The notes: generated from the letters alone by a model not told the origin. Counted from the stretch's first letter, positions 1 through 9,322 are shown. The stretch: 64,000 bases of DNA from Metabacillus litoralis (GCF_003667825.1 NZ_CP033043.1:3094001-3158000); one strand, 5' to 3'. Numbers and translations are program-made.

Positions 1-1
1 G

Positions 2-1639
2 AATCTTATTTCAGAGATAACATCAAATCAACAAAATCGGATTTATGTAAAATACGAAAACATCCCTGAAATCGTAAAGAAAACCTATCTCGTTTCAGAA
101 GATCAGCGTTTCTTTGACCATATAGGCTTTGATGCTGCTGGTATGTTTCGGGCAATATTAATTAATGCAAAATCAGAATCCGTGGAGCAAGGCGGAAGCA
201 CCATTACTCAACAGCTGGCTAGGAATGTTTATTTAAATCACGAACAATCTTATAATCGAAAGCTGAGCGAACTCCTATACTCCTATCAGCTCGAAAAAGC
301 CTTTACAAAAGATCAAATATTTGAATATTACTTGAATGCCATTTATTTTGGTAATGGTCAATATGGAATTGGAACGGCAGCAGATTATTATTTTAATAAA
401 CAAATTCATGAACTACATCTAGCTGAACTTATCTTTATTAGTGCCATACCAAATAATCCTACACAATACGATCCAGTTAAAAATTATAAAGCAACAAAAG
501 AAAGACAAGAAAGATTACTACAAACTCTATATGAATTCGGAGCTATTACAGCAGAAGAGCAAGAGACAGCAATAAAATTTCCTATAAAACTATCAATAAA
601 GAATAAAGTAGATGTTCAACCAGATTATGTAACATATGTTCACCATGAGTTAAAGCAGTTGGTTGCTGAAAAAGAAGGATTAAAGGATCACAACCAAATA
701 AATACACGTGTAAATGACATTTTAAGTCAAGGTGTAATCATTTATACGGCGTTAGAAAGTGAACGTCAAAATAAACTTGTTCAATCGATGAACACTTACA
801 TTCAATCCGATGGTATTCAAGGCGCGGCTGCAGTCATTAACCATCACTCACATCAAATTGTCGCCCTTTCTGGAGGCACAAACTATAAAAAATTTGAATT
901 TAACCGAGCTTTTCAAGCTTATAGGCAACCCGGCTCTTCTATTAAACCATTATTGGATTATGCACCTTATATAGATGTAACCGGAGCAACTACGAAATCC
1001 AGAATCAATGCAGGCAGATTTTGCAGTGGTGGCTATTGTCCCAAAAATTATAGCGGAAGAAATTATGGCATGGTTTCATTGGAAACGGCTTTAAAATACT
1101 CCTATAACACAGCTGCAGTTCGAATGCTTCATGAAATTGGAATTGAAAAAGGTTTTTCTTACTTAGCGCCATTTGATTTTGCGAAAATCACAAAACAAGA
1201 TTATCACCTTCCAGCAGCCATTGGTGGGATGATGTATGGCATTTCTCCCCTTGAATTAACAAATGCGTACACTACTTTCGCGAATAACGGTTTATATTAT
1301 GAAAATCATGCTATCGTTAAAGTAACCGATCAAACAGGCAAAACACTTTACGAATGGGGTGAGAATCCTATTCGCGTATGGAAGGAAACGACAAACAAAC
1401 AGATGCGATCATTACTTGCTGCTGTTGTGTCAAGCGGCACAGGTAAAAAGGCTGCAATGAATAAAAGCTATGTAGGTGGTAAAACTGGAACCTCCAACGA
1501 TTATCATGACTTATGGTTTGCTGGTTTAACAGATCAGTACACTGGTGTCGTTTGGGTTGGGAAAGATCAGCCAGCTAACATTAGGGGTGTTTATGAAAGA
1601 GGCTTACATCTTCTTATTTGGAAAGAAATGATGAAATAA
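2..1639 (+). CDS. pbpD: Class A penicillin-binding protein (PBP4-like), 5' truncated by window
   Basis: Bifunctional murein synthase that polymerises glycan strands and cross-links peptides outside the membrane. The frame is open from base 2, so the start and membrane anchor lie upstream; 545 residues are visible against about 624 in B. subtilis PbpD. Glycosyltransferase motifs are EDQRFFDHIGFD (about bases 98–133) and GGSTITQQLARN (about 191–226). Transpeptidase motifs follow in order: the SSIK nucleophile box, SYNT and KTGTS. It lies 30 bp before yuxK, as in B. subtilis, which supports pbpD over other class A paralogues. The family and the activities are clear; the exact paralogue rests on synteny. 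Confidence 0.9.
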   Translation, partial: NLISEITSNQQNRIYVKYENIPEIVKKTYLVSEDQRFFDHIGFDAAGMFRAILINAKSESVEQGGSTITQQLARNVYLNHEQSYNRKLSELLYSYQLEKAFTKDQIFEYYLNAIYFGNGQYGIGTAADYYFNKQIHELHLAELIFISAIPNNPTQYDPVKNYKATKERQERLLQTLYEFGAITAEEQETAIKFPIKLSIKNKVDVQPDYVTYVHHELKQLVAEKEGLKDHNQINTRVNDILSQGVIIYTALESERQNKLVQSMNTYIQSDGIQGAAAVINHHSHQIVALSGGTNYKKFEFNRAFQAYRQPGSSIKPLLDYAPYIDVTGATTKSRINAGRFCSGGYCPKNYSGRNYGMVSLETALKYSYNTAAVRMLHEIGIEKGFSYLAPFDFAKITKQDYHLPAAIGGMMYGISPLELTNAYTTFANNGLYYENHAIVKVTDQTGKTLYEWGENPIRVWKETTNKQMRSLLAAVVSSGTGKKAAMNKSYVGGKTGTSNDYHDLWFAGLTDQYTGVVWVGKDQPANIRGVYERGLHLLIWKEMMK

Positions 1640-1669
1640 GACAATTACTTCAATAAGGGGGGAATAAAT

Positions 1670-2077
1670 ATGAATGCAAATAATCAGCCTGTTCTTCTCT
1701 TTGACGGAGTGTGTCATTTTTGTGATCAAGCTGTTCAATTTATTATTCGATACGATAAAAAAGCTACGTTTCAATTCGCTGCTCTGCAGTCAAACACAGG
1801 TCAAGAACTCTTAAAAAAATTTCAACTTCCAACTACTAACTTTAATAGTTTAGTCGTCATTAAGGGTAGTAGCTATTATACAAAATCATCAGCTGTTCTT
1901 GAAATCTGTAAACTTCTAGGCGGAACTTGGCAACTTTTATATCTATTCAAAATAGTCCCCAGACCAATTCGAGACCAAATATACAACTTTATAGCAAGAA
2001 ATCGATATAAATGGTTTGGCAAAAAAGACCAATGTACAATCCCAAAACCTGAGGATAGAAAAAGGTTTTTGCCTTAA
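1670..2077 (+). CDS. yuxK: DCC-family thiol-disulfide oxidoreductase-like protein YuxK
   Basis: Small protein of the DUF393/DCC family, 135 residues, the usual size. The family signature DGVCHFC near residues 13–19 carries a CxxC pair resembling thioredoxin-type active sites. No signal peptide is seen, so it is probably cytosolic. The start has a clear GGGGGG-type ribosome binding site 8–10 bases upstream. It follows pbpD closely and could be cotranscribed. Its substrate is unknown in the family. Confidence 0.88.
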   Translation: MNANNQPVLLFDGVCHFCDQAVQFIIRYDKKATFQFAALQSNTGQELLKKFQLPTTNFNSLVVIKGSSYYTKSSAVLEICKLLGGTWQLLYLFKIVPRPIRDQIYNFIARNRYKWFGKKDQCTIPKPEDRKRFLP

Positions 2078-2128
2078 AAACTTTTTTGTTAGAAATTGTT
2101 GTATTTGTACTTTTTAAAAAAATGATAG

Positions 2129-2265
2129 TGAAATGGAGCGGAAGAAACTTGGCTCCTGCGGGAGGTAGAGGAAAGGCCAAGACCCCGCAGGCGAAGCCGA
2201 GGAGGCTTGGCTTCCTCCCCGCGGAAAGCAAGTTACTGGAGCGCAATGAAACGAACAAGTTATAC
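2129..2265. repeat. GC-rich palindromic intergenic repeat
   Basis: A segment much richer in GC than its surroundings between yuxK and yufK. Arms at 2147–2165 and 2214–2233 pair imperfectly (ACTTGGCTCCTGCGGGAGG against CCTCCCCGCGGAAAGCAAGT). An inner pair GCCAAG (2176–2181) and CTTGGC (2206–2211) makes the fold cruciform-like. The 15-mer TGGAGCGCAATGAAA at 2237–2251 recurs inverted at 14017–14031. I recall similar elements between genes of many Bacillaceae, but a genome search would be needed to count copies. Short open frames across it have no ribosome binding sites. Confidence 0.7.
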
Positions 2266-2296
2266 AGACTTTAAATAAGACTATTTTAATAAAAAA

Positions 2297-2335
2297 AAGC
2301 TGAGATTGATATCAACCATCAATCTCAGCTTTTTT
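2297..2335. terminator. Bidirectional rho-independent terminator, yuxK / yufK
   Basis: Perfect stem AAGCTGAGATTGAT / ATCAATCTCAGCTT with A-runs on one side and T-runs on the other, between convergent genes. Confidence 0.9.
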
Positions 2336-2339
2336 ATTG

Positions 2340-2897
2340 TTACACAGGCAAGCTCGCCATCACACTATTATAAAGCCTAAAACATAAATACAATGTTCCA
2401 AGTAAAAAGATGAACCAAAATAGAACATGAAATAGCACTAATCCTATTAAAGATAACGAGGTTAATGACTGACTAAATTTATAAACGATAAAAACAAAAT
2501 AAATCAATGTTGCTAAAAGAAATATACCGATAATCGCATACGGATACTGAACAGCTGCAAGAGAAAGTGCCCCACCTATTAAATAAATGGAAGAACCACC
2601 TCTAATTTTAGTCAAATTTTCACCGGCTACATCTTTTGAAAAAAACAAAAGCGAAAGCTCTGTAACGGTGTTTGCAATTAACTTTAATGCTGAAAACAGC
2701 ATAAAAAAAAGAAGAGAAAAAACGATAAATAACGCCAGCTTAATCCCACTATTAGAGAAGAACTCAAGCATTCCGTCATAAATACCAAAAACCTGCAAAT
2801 AGTCTATTACCATCATGACTGTAACGATCGATAACGAAGCACTAAATAATAAGATTGTAATTAGAGGAAAATAACTAGTAAAGTATGTATTTTTCAT
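2340..2897 (-). CDS. yufK: Membrane protein YufK (DUF5366-like)
   Basis: Polytopic membrane protein of unknown function, 185 residues with about five hydrophobic segments. I chose the ATG at 2897 (MKNTYFTSY) because AAGGAA lies 9 bases upstream. A longer frame from 2933 has no properly spaced ribosome binding site. Position between yuxK and the mrp operon matches B. subtilis yufK, although the malKR and yufNOPQ-maeN genes found there are missing here. Nothing in the sequence shows what it transports or binds. Confidence 0.75.
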   Translation of the reverse strand: MKNTYFTSYFPLITILLFSASLSIVTVMMVIDYLQVFGIYDGMLEFFSNSGIKLALFIVFSLLFFMLFSALKLIANTVTELSLLFFSKDVAGENLTKIRGGSSIYLIGGALSLAAVQYPYAIIGIFLLATLIYFVFIVYKFSQSLTSLSLIGLVLFHVLFWFIFLLGTLYLCFRLYNSVMASLPV

Positions 2898-3038
2898 AAA
2901 ATCAGTTTCCTTGCTAAATAATTCAGTTTCCATCCTATTATGAATTAGCGCATTCTCTTTGACAAGGCTTTATGTAAATAAATAGAAATTCATATTTCTA
3001 TTTACTAAAAAACAGGATGCCTACTAATTCACACCCTG

Positions 3039-3266
3039 TTAACGAAGTACAACGCGCACATATTCACGCGGTCGAAACTTTTCAAATACATTTGCTTCCT
3101 CTGTTAACGATTCAATGGGTGTTTCAGTATTTGTTAATTGAATGGCTGAGTCTTCAAATGAAATCGTTTCGACATATTCTCTTTTTACTCTTTCATTTAT
3201 ATACCAAGCACTGCTAAACAAGGATGAAAACAAACACCCTGCGACAAAAATCTTTGTTTTGTGCAT
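3039..3266 (-). CDS. Small secreted or membrane-anchored hypothetical protein
   Basis: Seventy-five residues, not recognised. It starts with two lysines and a hydrophobic stretch (about residues 5–22) that could be a signal peptide or anchor, followed by a charged tail rich in Glu, Thr and Arg. The ATG has a good GAGGTGATT ribosome binding site 3–4 bases upstream, the main reason to believe it is a gene. It runs divergently from mrpA and may share the spacer as promoter. A short AT-rich inverted repeat at about 2978–3005 could be its terminator. Confidence 0.55.
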   Translation of the reverse strand: MHKTKIFVAGCLFSSLFSSAWYINERVKREYVETISFEDSAIQLTNTETPIESLTEEANVFEKFRPREYVRVVLR

Positions 3267-3355
3267 GGAATCACCTCAAACCTTAGGATGTTCTTAAGGT
3301 CTTTATAATATACAAGTCAGCAGAAATTTGTTATCATTTTTATGTTCATATGAAC

Positions 3356-3435
3356 TTGAAATGAGCAATATTTGATATAATTTCATAGTGCTCCACAATC
3401 TGGAACATAATAATTCAGTAATACTGAGCCAGATT
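3356..3435 (+). promoter_or_regulatory. Candidate mrp promoter and leader hairpin
   Basis: Upstream of mrpA, TTGAAA (3356–3361) and TAATTT (3378–3383) are 16 bases apart and could be a sigma-A promoter. Downstream, AATCTGG (3397–3403) pairs with CCAGATT (3429–3435), enclosing a second small hairpin TCAGT/ACTGA. The structure ends about 17 bases before the AAGGAGG site. I do not recognise a known riboswitch class here. Confidence 0.4.
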
Positions 3436-3464
3436 TGCTCTTACTACTATAAGGAGGTTAAAAG

Positions 3465-5870
3465 ATGACATTATTACATGTGGCAATTTTATCACCATTT
3501 TTACTTGCCATACTTATTCCATTCCTGTATAAGTACTTTCGTAACATTCATACAGGCTGGTTTGTACTAGGATTACCGATCCTACTCTTTGTTTATTTTA
3601 TACAATTTCTAGATTCAACGATGCACGGTGATATAATCAGTTACACCGCAAATTGGATACCTTCACTTGGTATTAACTTTACTGCATACATAGATGGTCT
3701 TGGACTGTTATTTGCGTTATTAATTTCTGGAATTGGTGCATTAGTTGTACTATATTCGATCTATTACCTATCAAAAGAGAAAGAACAATTAAACACCTTC
3801 TATGTGTATTTACTCATGTTTATGGGTGCCATGCTCGGGGTTGTTTTATCTGACAACCTGATCGTCCTATATACCTTTTGGGAATTTACATCCCTTTCAT
3901 CTTTCTTGTTAATCGGTTATTGGTACCACCGAGAAAAATCACGTTACGGTGCACAAAAGTCTATGCTTATCACGATCTTTGGCGGACTCCTCATGCTTGG
4001 TGGTTTTATCATGCTCTATATGATGACCGGTACCTTCAGCATTCGAGAAATTGTTGGTCAAGTTCCGGATATAGCACAGCATGAACTTTTTGTACCTGCT
4101 CTTATTTTAATTTTGTTTGGAGCTTTTACAAAATCAGCGCAGTTTCCATTTTATATTTGGTTACCAGACGCAATGGAAGCACCAACACCAGTTAGTGCTT
4201 ATCTCCATTCAGCAACAATGGTTAAAGCAGGGATTTATCTAGTAGCACGCTTCAGCCCTGTATTTTCCGGGACACCTGAATGGTTTTGGATTGTTTCATC
4301 ATTCGGTATTTTCACGATGTTCTGGGGATCATTTAATGCAGTAAAACAGACTGACCTAAAAGGGATACTAGCATTCTCAACAGTCAGTCAATTAGGAATG
4401 ATCATGTCAATGCTCGGTGTTGGTTCAGCTGCACTGGCTCTTGACTCTATTGATGATAGTTACTATACAGTTGCAACGCTTGCTGCTATTTTCCACCTAA
4501 TAAACCATGCTACTTTTAAAGGAAGCTTGTTTATGGTGGTTGGAATTATTGACCATGAAACAGGAACACGTGATATCAGAAAGCTTGGCGGTCTTATGAG
4601 TTTGATGCCAATTACGTTTACGATATCAATTATCGGTGCTTTTTCAATGGCAGGATTGCCTCCTTTTAATGGTTTTCTCAGTAAGGAAATGTTCTTTACT
4701 AGTATGATCCGTGTAATGGAAATGAACGTTTTCAATATTGAAACAATTGGTCTATTATTCCCGATTATCGCCTGGGTTGGTAGTATATTCACCTTCATTT
4801 ACAGCATGGTATTAGTATTTAAAACCTTCACAGGGAACTATCAACCTGAAAAGCTTAAGAAGAAGCCACATGAAGCACCAATCGGAATGCTCATTTCACC
4901 GATTATCTTGGCTTCACTTGTCGTAATTTTCTTCTTCTTCCCGAACATATTAGCTTACACGATCATTGAGCCTGCGATGGCTTCGATCATTCCGGGACTA
5001 CTAGGTGATGAAGGACATTTTCATGTTCATATCTATCCTTGGCATGGGTTTACGGTTGAATTATTCATGACAATAGGTGTGATTGCATTAGGTATTATCG
5101 GGTACTTATCTCTTACAAAATGGAGATCTGTTTATCGTTTAGTTCCTGAAAAGCTAACGTTAAATAAAGGATATGATGCAGCATTACATCAACTTGATCA
5201 ATCTTCATTCCGTTTAACTAGATTTTATATGACTGGATTTATCCGTGATTATCTAGCGTATATTTTTACCTTCTTTATTCTTATTCTCGGCACTGCATTG
5301 GTTGCAACCGGAGGATTTACATTCTCCATGGCAGGAACTGCTCCAATTGGTGTTTATGAGGCGGTTTTAGCTTTTGTAATGGTAGTTGGTACAGTGACAG
5401 TTTTATTTTCTAAATCCCGTTTGACTGCAATTATTGCTCTAGGATCAGTTGGATACTCATTATCACTCTTTTTCGTCCTATTCCGGGCGCCTGACCTAGC
5501 TTTAACGCAATTATGTGTGGAAACAGTATCAGTAGCTTTATTCCTACTTTGTTTCTACCATTTACCGGAATTTAAAAAGAAAGAAAAAAAGCTTCACTTT
5601 AAATTAACCAATCTGCTTATTTCTCTAGGTGTTGGTACAATCGTTACACTTATTGCTCTATCTGCTAATAGCCAACGTGTATCAGAAACAATTTCTACTT
5701 ATTTCATTGAAAACAGCTATAAGCTAGCAGGTGGAAAAAATATGGTTAACGTCATTCTTGTAGACTTTAGAGGCTTTGATACATTATTTGAAATAGCTGT
5801 TTTAGGGATTGCGGCACTAGGAATTTTTAGTATGATTCGCTTAAAAGTCAGAAGGGAGGAAAAAGGGTGA
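3465..5870 (+). CDS. mrpA: Na+/H+ antiporter subunit MrpA
   Basis: Largest subunit of the seven-protein Mrp (Sha) antiporter, which exchanges cytoplasmic Na+ for external H+ and is related to respiratory complex I. It has 801 residues, as in B. subtilis, and is membrane-spanning almost throughout. The NuoL-like antiporter domain contains the conserved Glu140 in FTFWEF-type context (TFWEFTSL) and a PDAMEAPTPVSA loop. The C-terminal third carries the MrpA-specific domain with a FRAPDLALTQL motif. The start has a perfect AAGGAGG site. Its stop overlaps mrpB by four bases, which implies coupled translation. Confidence 0.97.
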   Translation: MTLLHVAILSPFLLAILIPFLYKYFRNIHTGWFVLGLPILLFVYFIQFLDSTMHGDIISYTANWIPSLGINFTAYIDGLGLLFALLISGIGALVVLYSIYYLSKEKEQLNTFYVYLLMFMGAMLGVVLSDNLIVLYTFWEFTSLSSFLLIGYWYHREKSRYGAQKSMLITIFGGLLMLGGFIMLYMMTGTFSIREIVGQVPDIAQHELFVPALILILFGAFTKSAQFPFYIWLPDAMEAPTPVSAYLHSATMVKAGIYLVARFSPVFSGTPEWFWIVSSFGIFTMFWGSFNAVKQTDLKGILAFSTVSQLGMIMSMLGVGSAALALDSIDDSYYTVATLAAIFHLINHATFKGSLFMVVGIIDHETGTRDIRKLGGLMSLMPITFTISIIGAFSMAGLPPFNGFLSKEMFFTSMIRVMEMNVFNIETIGLLFPIIAWVGSIFTFIYSMVLVFKTFTGNYQPEKLKKKPHEAPIGMLISPIILASLVVIFFFFPNILAYTIIEPAMASIIPGLLGDEGHFHVHIYPWHGFTVELFMTIGVIALGIIGYLSLTKWRSVYRLVPEKLTLNKGYDAALHQLDQSSFRLTRFYMTGFIRDYLAYIFTFFILILGTALVATGGFTFSMAGTAPIGVYEAVLAFVMVVGTVTVLFSKSRLTAIIALGSVGYSLSLFFVLFRAPDLALTQLCVETVSVALFLLCFYHLPEFKKKEKKLHFKLTNLLISLGVGTIVTLIALSANSQRVSETISTYFIENSYKLAGGKNMVNVILVDFRGFDTLFEIAVLGIAALGIFSMIRLKVRREEKG

Positions 5871-6301
5871 AAAAAAATATAAAAACTAATGATATTATCT
5901 TTCAAACCGTTACTAAGATTGTTGTGTTTATTATCATTATCTATTCATTACACCTTTTCTTTTCTGGACACTATACACCAGGTGGAGGTTTTATTGGCGG
6001 ACTGATGACTGCTGCGGCACTCGTCTTACTGTTATTAGCATTTGATATAAAAACAGTTGTCAATACACTACAGGTTGATTATCTGAAATTAACGGCAACT
6101 GGATTACTAATTGCTGTATTAACAGGAATAGGTTCATTTTTCTTCAATGTTCCGTTTCTAACACATACATTTAGCTATGTACAGCTACCTCTGCTAGGAA
6201 AAACCTCTTTAGCTACAGCGGTATTATTTGATTTAGGGGTTTATCTCGTTGTTATCGGTGTAACGATGACCATTATTCAAACGATTGGAGAGACGGAATA
6301 A
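5867..6301 (+). CDS. mrpB: Na+/H+ antiporter subunit MrpB
   Basis: Membrane subunit of the Mrp complex, 144 residues (B. subtilis 143), with four predicted helices and the family motif GHYTPGGGFIGG near residues 31–42. It starts at a GTG that overlaps the mrpA stop as GTGA. The AGGGAGG-type site lies inside the mrpA 3' end. Its stop shares one base with the mrpC start (TAATG). The subunit is needed for complex assembly in B. subtilis and has no known separate activity. Confidence 0.96.
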   Translation: MKKNIKTNDIIFQTVTKIVVFIIIIYSLHLFFSGHYTPGGGFIGGLMTAAALVLLLLAFDIKTVVNTLQVDYLKLTATGLLIAVLTGIGSFFFNVPFLTHTFSYVQLPLLGKTSLATAVLFDLGVYLVVIGVTMTIIQTIGETE

Positions 6302-6642
6302 TGGAAATTTTAATGTCTATTGTTGTTGGTATCATTATTACGGCTGCGGTTTATTTAATGTTATCAAAAAGTTTATTACGAATTATTATTGGTACTGGTT
6401 TGCTTAGTCATGGTGCACATTTACTCATCTTAACGATGGGGGGCCTAAAAAAAGGTGCTGCTCCGTTGCTTGGTGAGCATGCAGAAGTCTACGTTGATCC
6501 ACTTCCACAAGCTTTAATTTTAACTGCGATTGTTATTAGCTTTGGAGTCACATCCTTTTTCCTTGTTCTTGCCTACCGTTCATACCAAGAGCTCGGGACT
6601 GATGATATGGATCAACTAAGGGGAAATGATCAATATGAATAA
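6301..6642 (+). CDS. mrpC: Na+/H+ antiporter subunit MrpC
   Basis: NuoK-like subunit of the Mrp antiporter with 113 residues and three predicted membrane helices. The family segment LTAIVISFGVTSF lies in the last helix, followed by a hydrophilic tail. The start overlaps the mrpB stop by one base. The 3' end overlaps the mrpD start region, so all three are probably translated in sequence from one message. Confidence 0.96.
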   Translation: MEILMSIVVGIIITAAVYLMLSKSLLRIIIGTGLLSHGAHLLILTMGGLKKGAAPLLGEHAEVYVDPLPQALILTAIVISFGVTSFFLVLAYRSYQELGTDDMDQLRGNDQYE

Positions 6643-8113
6643 CTTAATTATCTTGCCAATTGTTATCCCATTTTTAATGGGAATACTCTTAATCTTTTTC
6701 AACAAACATATTACGGTTCAAAAATGGCTAAGTGCTGTTGCTTCATTCTTAAGTGTCATTGCTTCCATTGTGATCGTTCAGACCGTTCATACAAACGGAA
6801 TTCAGACACTAGAGATCGGAAATTGGGCACCACCTTATGGAATTGTACTTGTTGCCGATATGTATGCCAGCTTATTAGTGTTAACAACAAGTATTATCGG
6901 CTTTACATCGCTATTGTTTGCTTTCTCATCTGTAACGTCAGATCGAGAAAAATTTTACTTTTATCCAGGCGTTCAATTTTTACTTTTAGGTGTAACAGGT
7001 GCTTTTCTAACAGGGGATATTTTTAATCTCTTTGTATTTTTTGAAGTCATGCTTATGTCTTCTTATTTGTTAATTGTATTAGGAAGCTCCAAAAATCAGC
7101 TTCGCGAGTCAATTAAATACATCTTAGTGAATGTTATTTCTTCGGCACTTTTTGTTATTGCGGTAGCGTATTTATATGCAGTAACAGGAACATTAAATAT
7201 GGCAGACTTAAGTGTAAGAATAGCAGATATGGGGCAATCCGGGTTATTAACAGTCATCGCCATTCTCTTTCTAGTCATCTTTGGCTTAAAGGGTGCGATT
7301 TTCCCGTTGTACTTCTGGCTTCCTGCCTCCTACCAGGCACCACCTGCTGTTGTTACAGCATTATTCGGAGCATTATTAACAAAAGTTGGGGTTTATTCCA
7401 TTACACGTGTGTATACCGTTATTTTCTATCACGAGCCATCTTTTACACACGAAATTCTCGCTTGGCTTTCAGCACTAACAATTGTTTTTGGTGTCATTGG
7501 AGCAATTGCCTATTGGGATATTAAAAAGATTGTCATCTATAACATCATTACTGCAGTTGGTGTTATATTATTTGGAATCGCAGCAAATACTCCAAATTCA
7601 GTTGAGGGCTCTATTTATTATTTAGTTCACGACATGATTGTTAAAGGAGCACTATTCTTCTTAGTTGGTACAATTATTGCGATAACAGGCACTAGTAATT
7701 TACGGAAATTCAGCGGATTGATTGCTAGCCACCCTTTTCTTGGATGGATGTTCTTAATTGCCACTTTGGCTTTAGCAGGAATTCCACCACTCAGTGGCTT
7801 TATTGGAAAGCTAAAAATTATTCAGGGCGGCTTTGAAGCAGGTGAATACACAATTGCTTTTGTTGTACTGCTATCAAGTTTGTTAGTGCTTTACTCTGTA
7901 ATGAAGATATTCATCCATGGTTTTTGGGGAGAGCCAAATAAAACGCCTGTTAATAAAGAGGCTACAAAGGGTTTAATACTCCCAATAGTCATTTTGCTTG
8001 TATTGTCAATTGCTTATGGTTTTGGGGTTGAATCACTTTCACCTTATATTTCACAGGCTGCCAATACTCTGCTTGATCCATCAATCTATATTCAAGCCGT
8101 ATTGAAGGAGTAG
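6635..8113 (+). CDS. mrpD: Na+/H+ antiporter subunit MrpD
   Basis: NuoM/NuoN-like proton- and sodium-translocating subunit, 492 residues. I use the second ATG (MNNLIILP): this numbering puts the functional glutamate at 137 (VFFEVM) and lysine at 219 (FGLKG), matching published positions, and gives the usual length. An ATG nine bases earlier (6626) sits too close to the AAGGGG site. The gene overlaps mrpC by eight bases. Fourteen or so hydrophobic segments are visible. Confidence 0.96.
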   Translation: MNNLIILPIVIPFLMGILLIFFNKHITVQKWLSAVASFLSVIASIVIVQTVHTNGIQTLEIGNWAPPYGIVLVADMYASLLVLTTSIIGFTSLLFAFSSVTSDREKFYFYPGVQFLLLGVTGAFLTGDIFNLFVFFEVMLMSSYLLIVLGSSKNQLRESIKYILVNVISSALFVIAVAYLYAVTGTLNMADLSVRIADMGQSGLLTVIAILFLVIFGLKGAIFPLYFWLPASYQAPPAVVTALFGALLTKVGVYSITRVYTVIFYHEPSFTHEILAWLSALTIVFGVIGAIAYWDIKKIVIYNIITAVGVILFGIAANTPNSVEGSIYYLVHDMIVKGALFFLVGTIIAITGTSNLRKFSGLIASHPFLGWMFLIATLALAGIPPLSGFIGKLKIIQGGFEAGEYTIAFVVLLSSLLVLYSVMKIFIHGFWGEPNKTPVNKEATKGLILPIVILLVLSIAYGFGVESLSPYISQAANTLLDPSIYIQAVLKE

Positions 8114-8118
8114 ATCAT

Positions 8119-8595
8119 ATGGCATTTCAAATTTTACTTAACTTTATTTTAGGATTCATTTGGATGTTTCTTTCGAATGATTATTCTTCCTTAGCTTTTG
8201 CTAAAGGATACTTTTTCGGGATATTAATTCTTTTTGTTCTAAGACGCTTTTTTCAACACAGATTTTATTTTTATAACGTGATTGCGATTATTAGGCTTCT
8301 CTATATTTTCTTAGTAGAGCTTGTTAAATCCAATCTCTCTGTATTAAAAGTCATTCTATCTCCCAAGCTTAATTTAAGACCGGGAATTTTTGCTCTTGAG
8401 ACAGAGCTCGAAAAAGAATGGGAAATTACGATACTATCCAACCTCATTACATTAACACCGGGAACTCTCGTGCTGGAGGTTTCTGAGGATAATAAAACAT
8501 TATATATTCATGCAATGGATATTGATGACGTCGAGCAAGCAAAACTTGATATAAAAAATACATTTGAAAAAGCAATCAAGGAGGTGAGCCGTTAA
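8119..8595 (+). CDS. mrpE: Na+/H+ antiporter subunit MrpE
   Basis: Mrp subunit with 158 residues, identical in length to B. subtilis MrpE. The N-terminal half has membrane segments. The C-terminal half is cytoplasmic and carries the family pattern NLITLTPGTLVLEV followed by LYIHAMD. It lies five bases after mrpD with GAAGGAG upstream of the ATG, and its last base is the first of mrpF (TAATG). It is part of the antiporter complex. Confidence 0.96.
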   Translation: MAFQILLNFILGFIWMFLSNDYSSLAFAKGYFFGILILFVLRRFFQHRFYFYNVIAIIRLLYIFLVELVKSNLSVLKVILSPKLNLRPGIFALETELEKEWEITILSNLITLTPGTLVLEVSEDNKTLYIHAMDIDDVEQAKLDIKNTFEKAIKEVSR

Positions 8596-8879
8596 TGTTT
8601 AAGTTAGTCATGACCATTTCACTCATTATAGTGGCAATCTCGACTCTTTTATATGTCTATCGACTTGTAAAGGGACCATCAACACCTGATCGTGTTATTG
8701 CACTAGATGCAATCGGTATAAACTTAATTGCAATAACGGCGATTATCTCCGTTGTGCTAAATACAAGTGCATTTGTTGAGGTTATTCTTTTATTAGGAAT
8801 ATTAGCTTTTATTGGTACTGTTGCCTTTTCTAAATACCTGGAGAAAGGAGAGATCATTGAAAATGATCGAGATCAGTAA
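8595..8879 (+). CDS. mrpF: Na+/H+ antiporter subunit MrpF
   Basis: Small hydrophobic Mrp subunit of 94 residues with three helices. The family motif GPSTPDRVIALDAIG lies at about residues 28–42. MrpF is the subunit most often linked to Na+ and cholate efflux in B. subtilis. The gene overlaps mrpE by one base and mrpG by 17 bases. Confidence 0.96.
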   Translation: MFKLVMTISLIIVAISTLLYVYRLVKGPSTPDRVIALDAIGINLIAITAIISVVLNTSAFVEVILLLGILAFIGTVAFSKYLEKGEIIENDRDQ

Positions 8880-9219
8880 ATTTATTGTTGGCTTTCTTAT
8901 TCTCCAAGGTTCGTTACTAAGCCTAATTGCGGCAATCGGTGTAGTTCGTTTGCCAGATCCATATACTCGTAACCATGCAGCATCAAAGAGTGCCACTTTA
9001 GGAATCATTAGTATACTGCTGGGGCTATTTATGTATTATTTACTCATTGATCATCATGCAAATTCCAGAGTGCTTTTAGGGATTATCTTTGTCTTTATCA
9101 CAGCGCCTGTTGCAGGACATCTAATAAGTAGGGCGGCATATAATATTGGTGTTCCATTGTGGGAGAAAAGTGTTCAAGATGATTTAGCCAAAGCAAGAAA
9201 ACATGAAAAAAGTAGATGA
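8863..9219 (+). CDS. mrpG: Na+/H+ antiporter subunit MrpG
   Basis: Last Mrp subunit, 118 residues, with three hydrophobic segments and the motif RLPDPYTRNHAASKSATLG near the middle. I chose the ATG at 8863 (MIEISKFIVG), which has GGAGAG upstream; a longer frame from 8812 would run through the end of mrpF without a binding site. Its stop codon lies inside the terminator stem that closes the operon. Confidence 0.95.
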   Translation: MIEISKFIVGFLILQGSLLSLIAAIGVVRLPDPYTRNHAASKSATLGIISILLGLFMYYLLIDHHANSRVLLGIIFVFITAPVAGHLISRAAYNIGVPLWEKSVQDDLAKARKHEKSR

Positions 9220-9240
9220 GCGTTGCTCATCTACTTTTTT
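9207..9240 (+). terminator. mrp operon terminator
   Basis: Stem AAAAGTAGATGAGC / GCTCATCTACTTTT with a 3-base loop and a T-run, overlapping the mrpG stop. Confidence 0.92.
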
Positions 9241-9322
9241 ATACTCTACATCACTGATAACCTCTTGCTCCTGCGCATGCATGATAATTTCAAAGCATAT
9301 CATCGTTTAATAAAAGATTTGC

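Noticed and set aside
1989-2274. Two open frames of 62 and 89 codons on opposite strands over the GC-rich repeat
   Set aside because: They lie in palindromic non-coding DNA, have no binding sites, and one runs into yuxK in the antisense direction.
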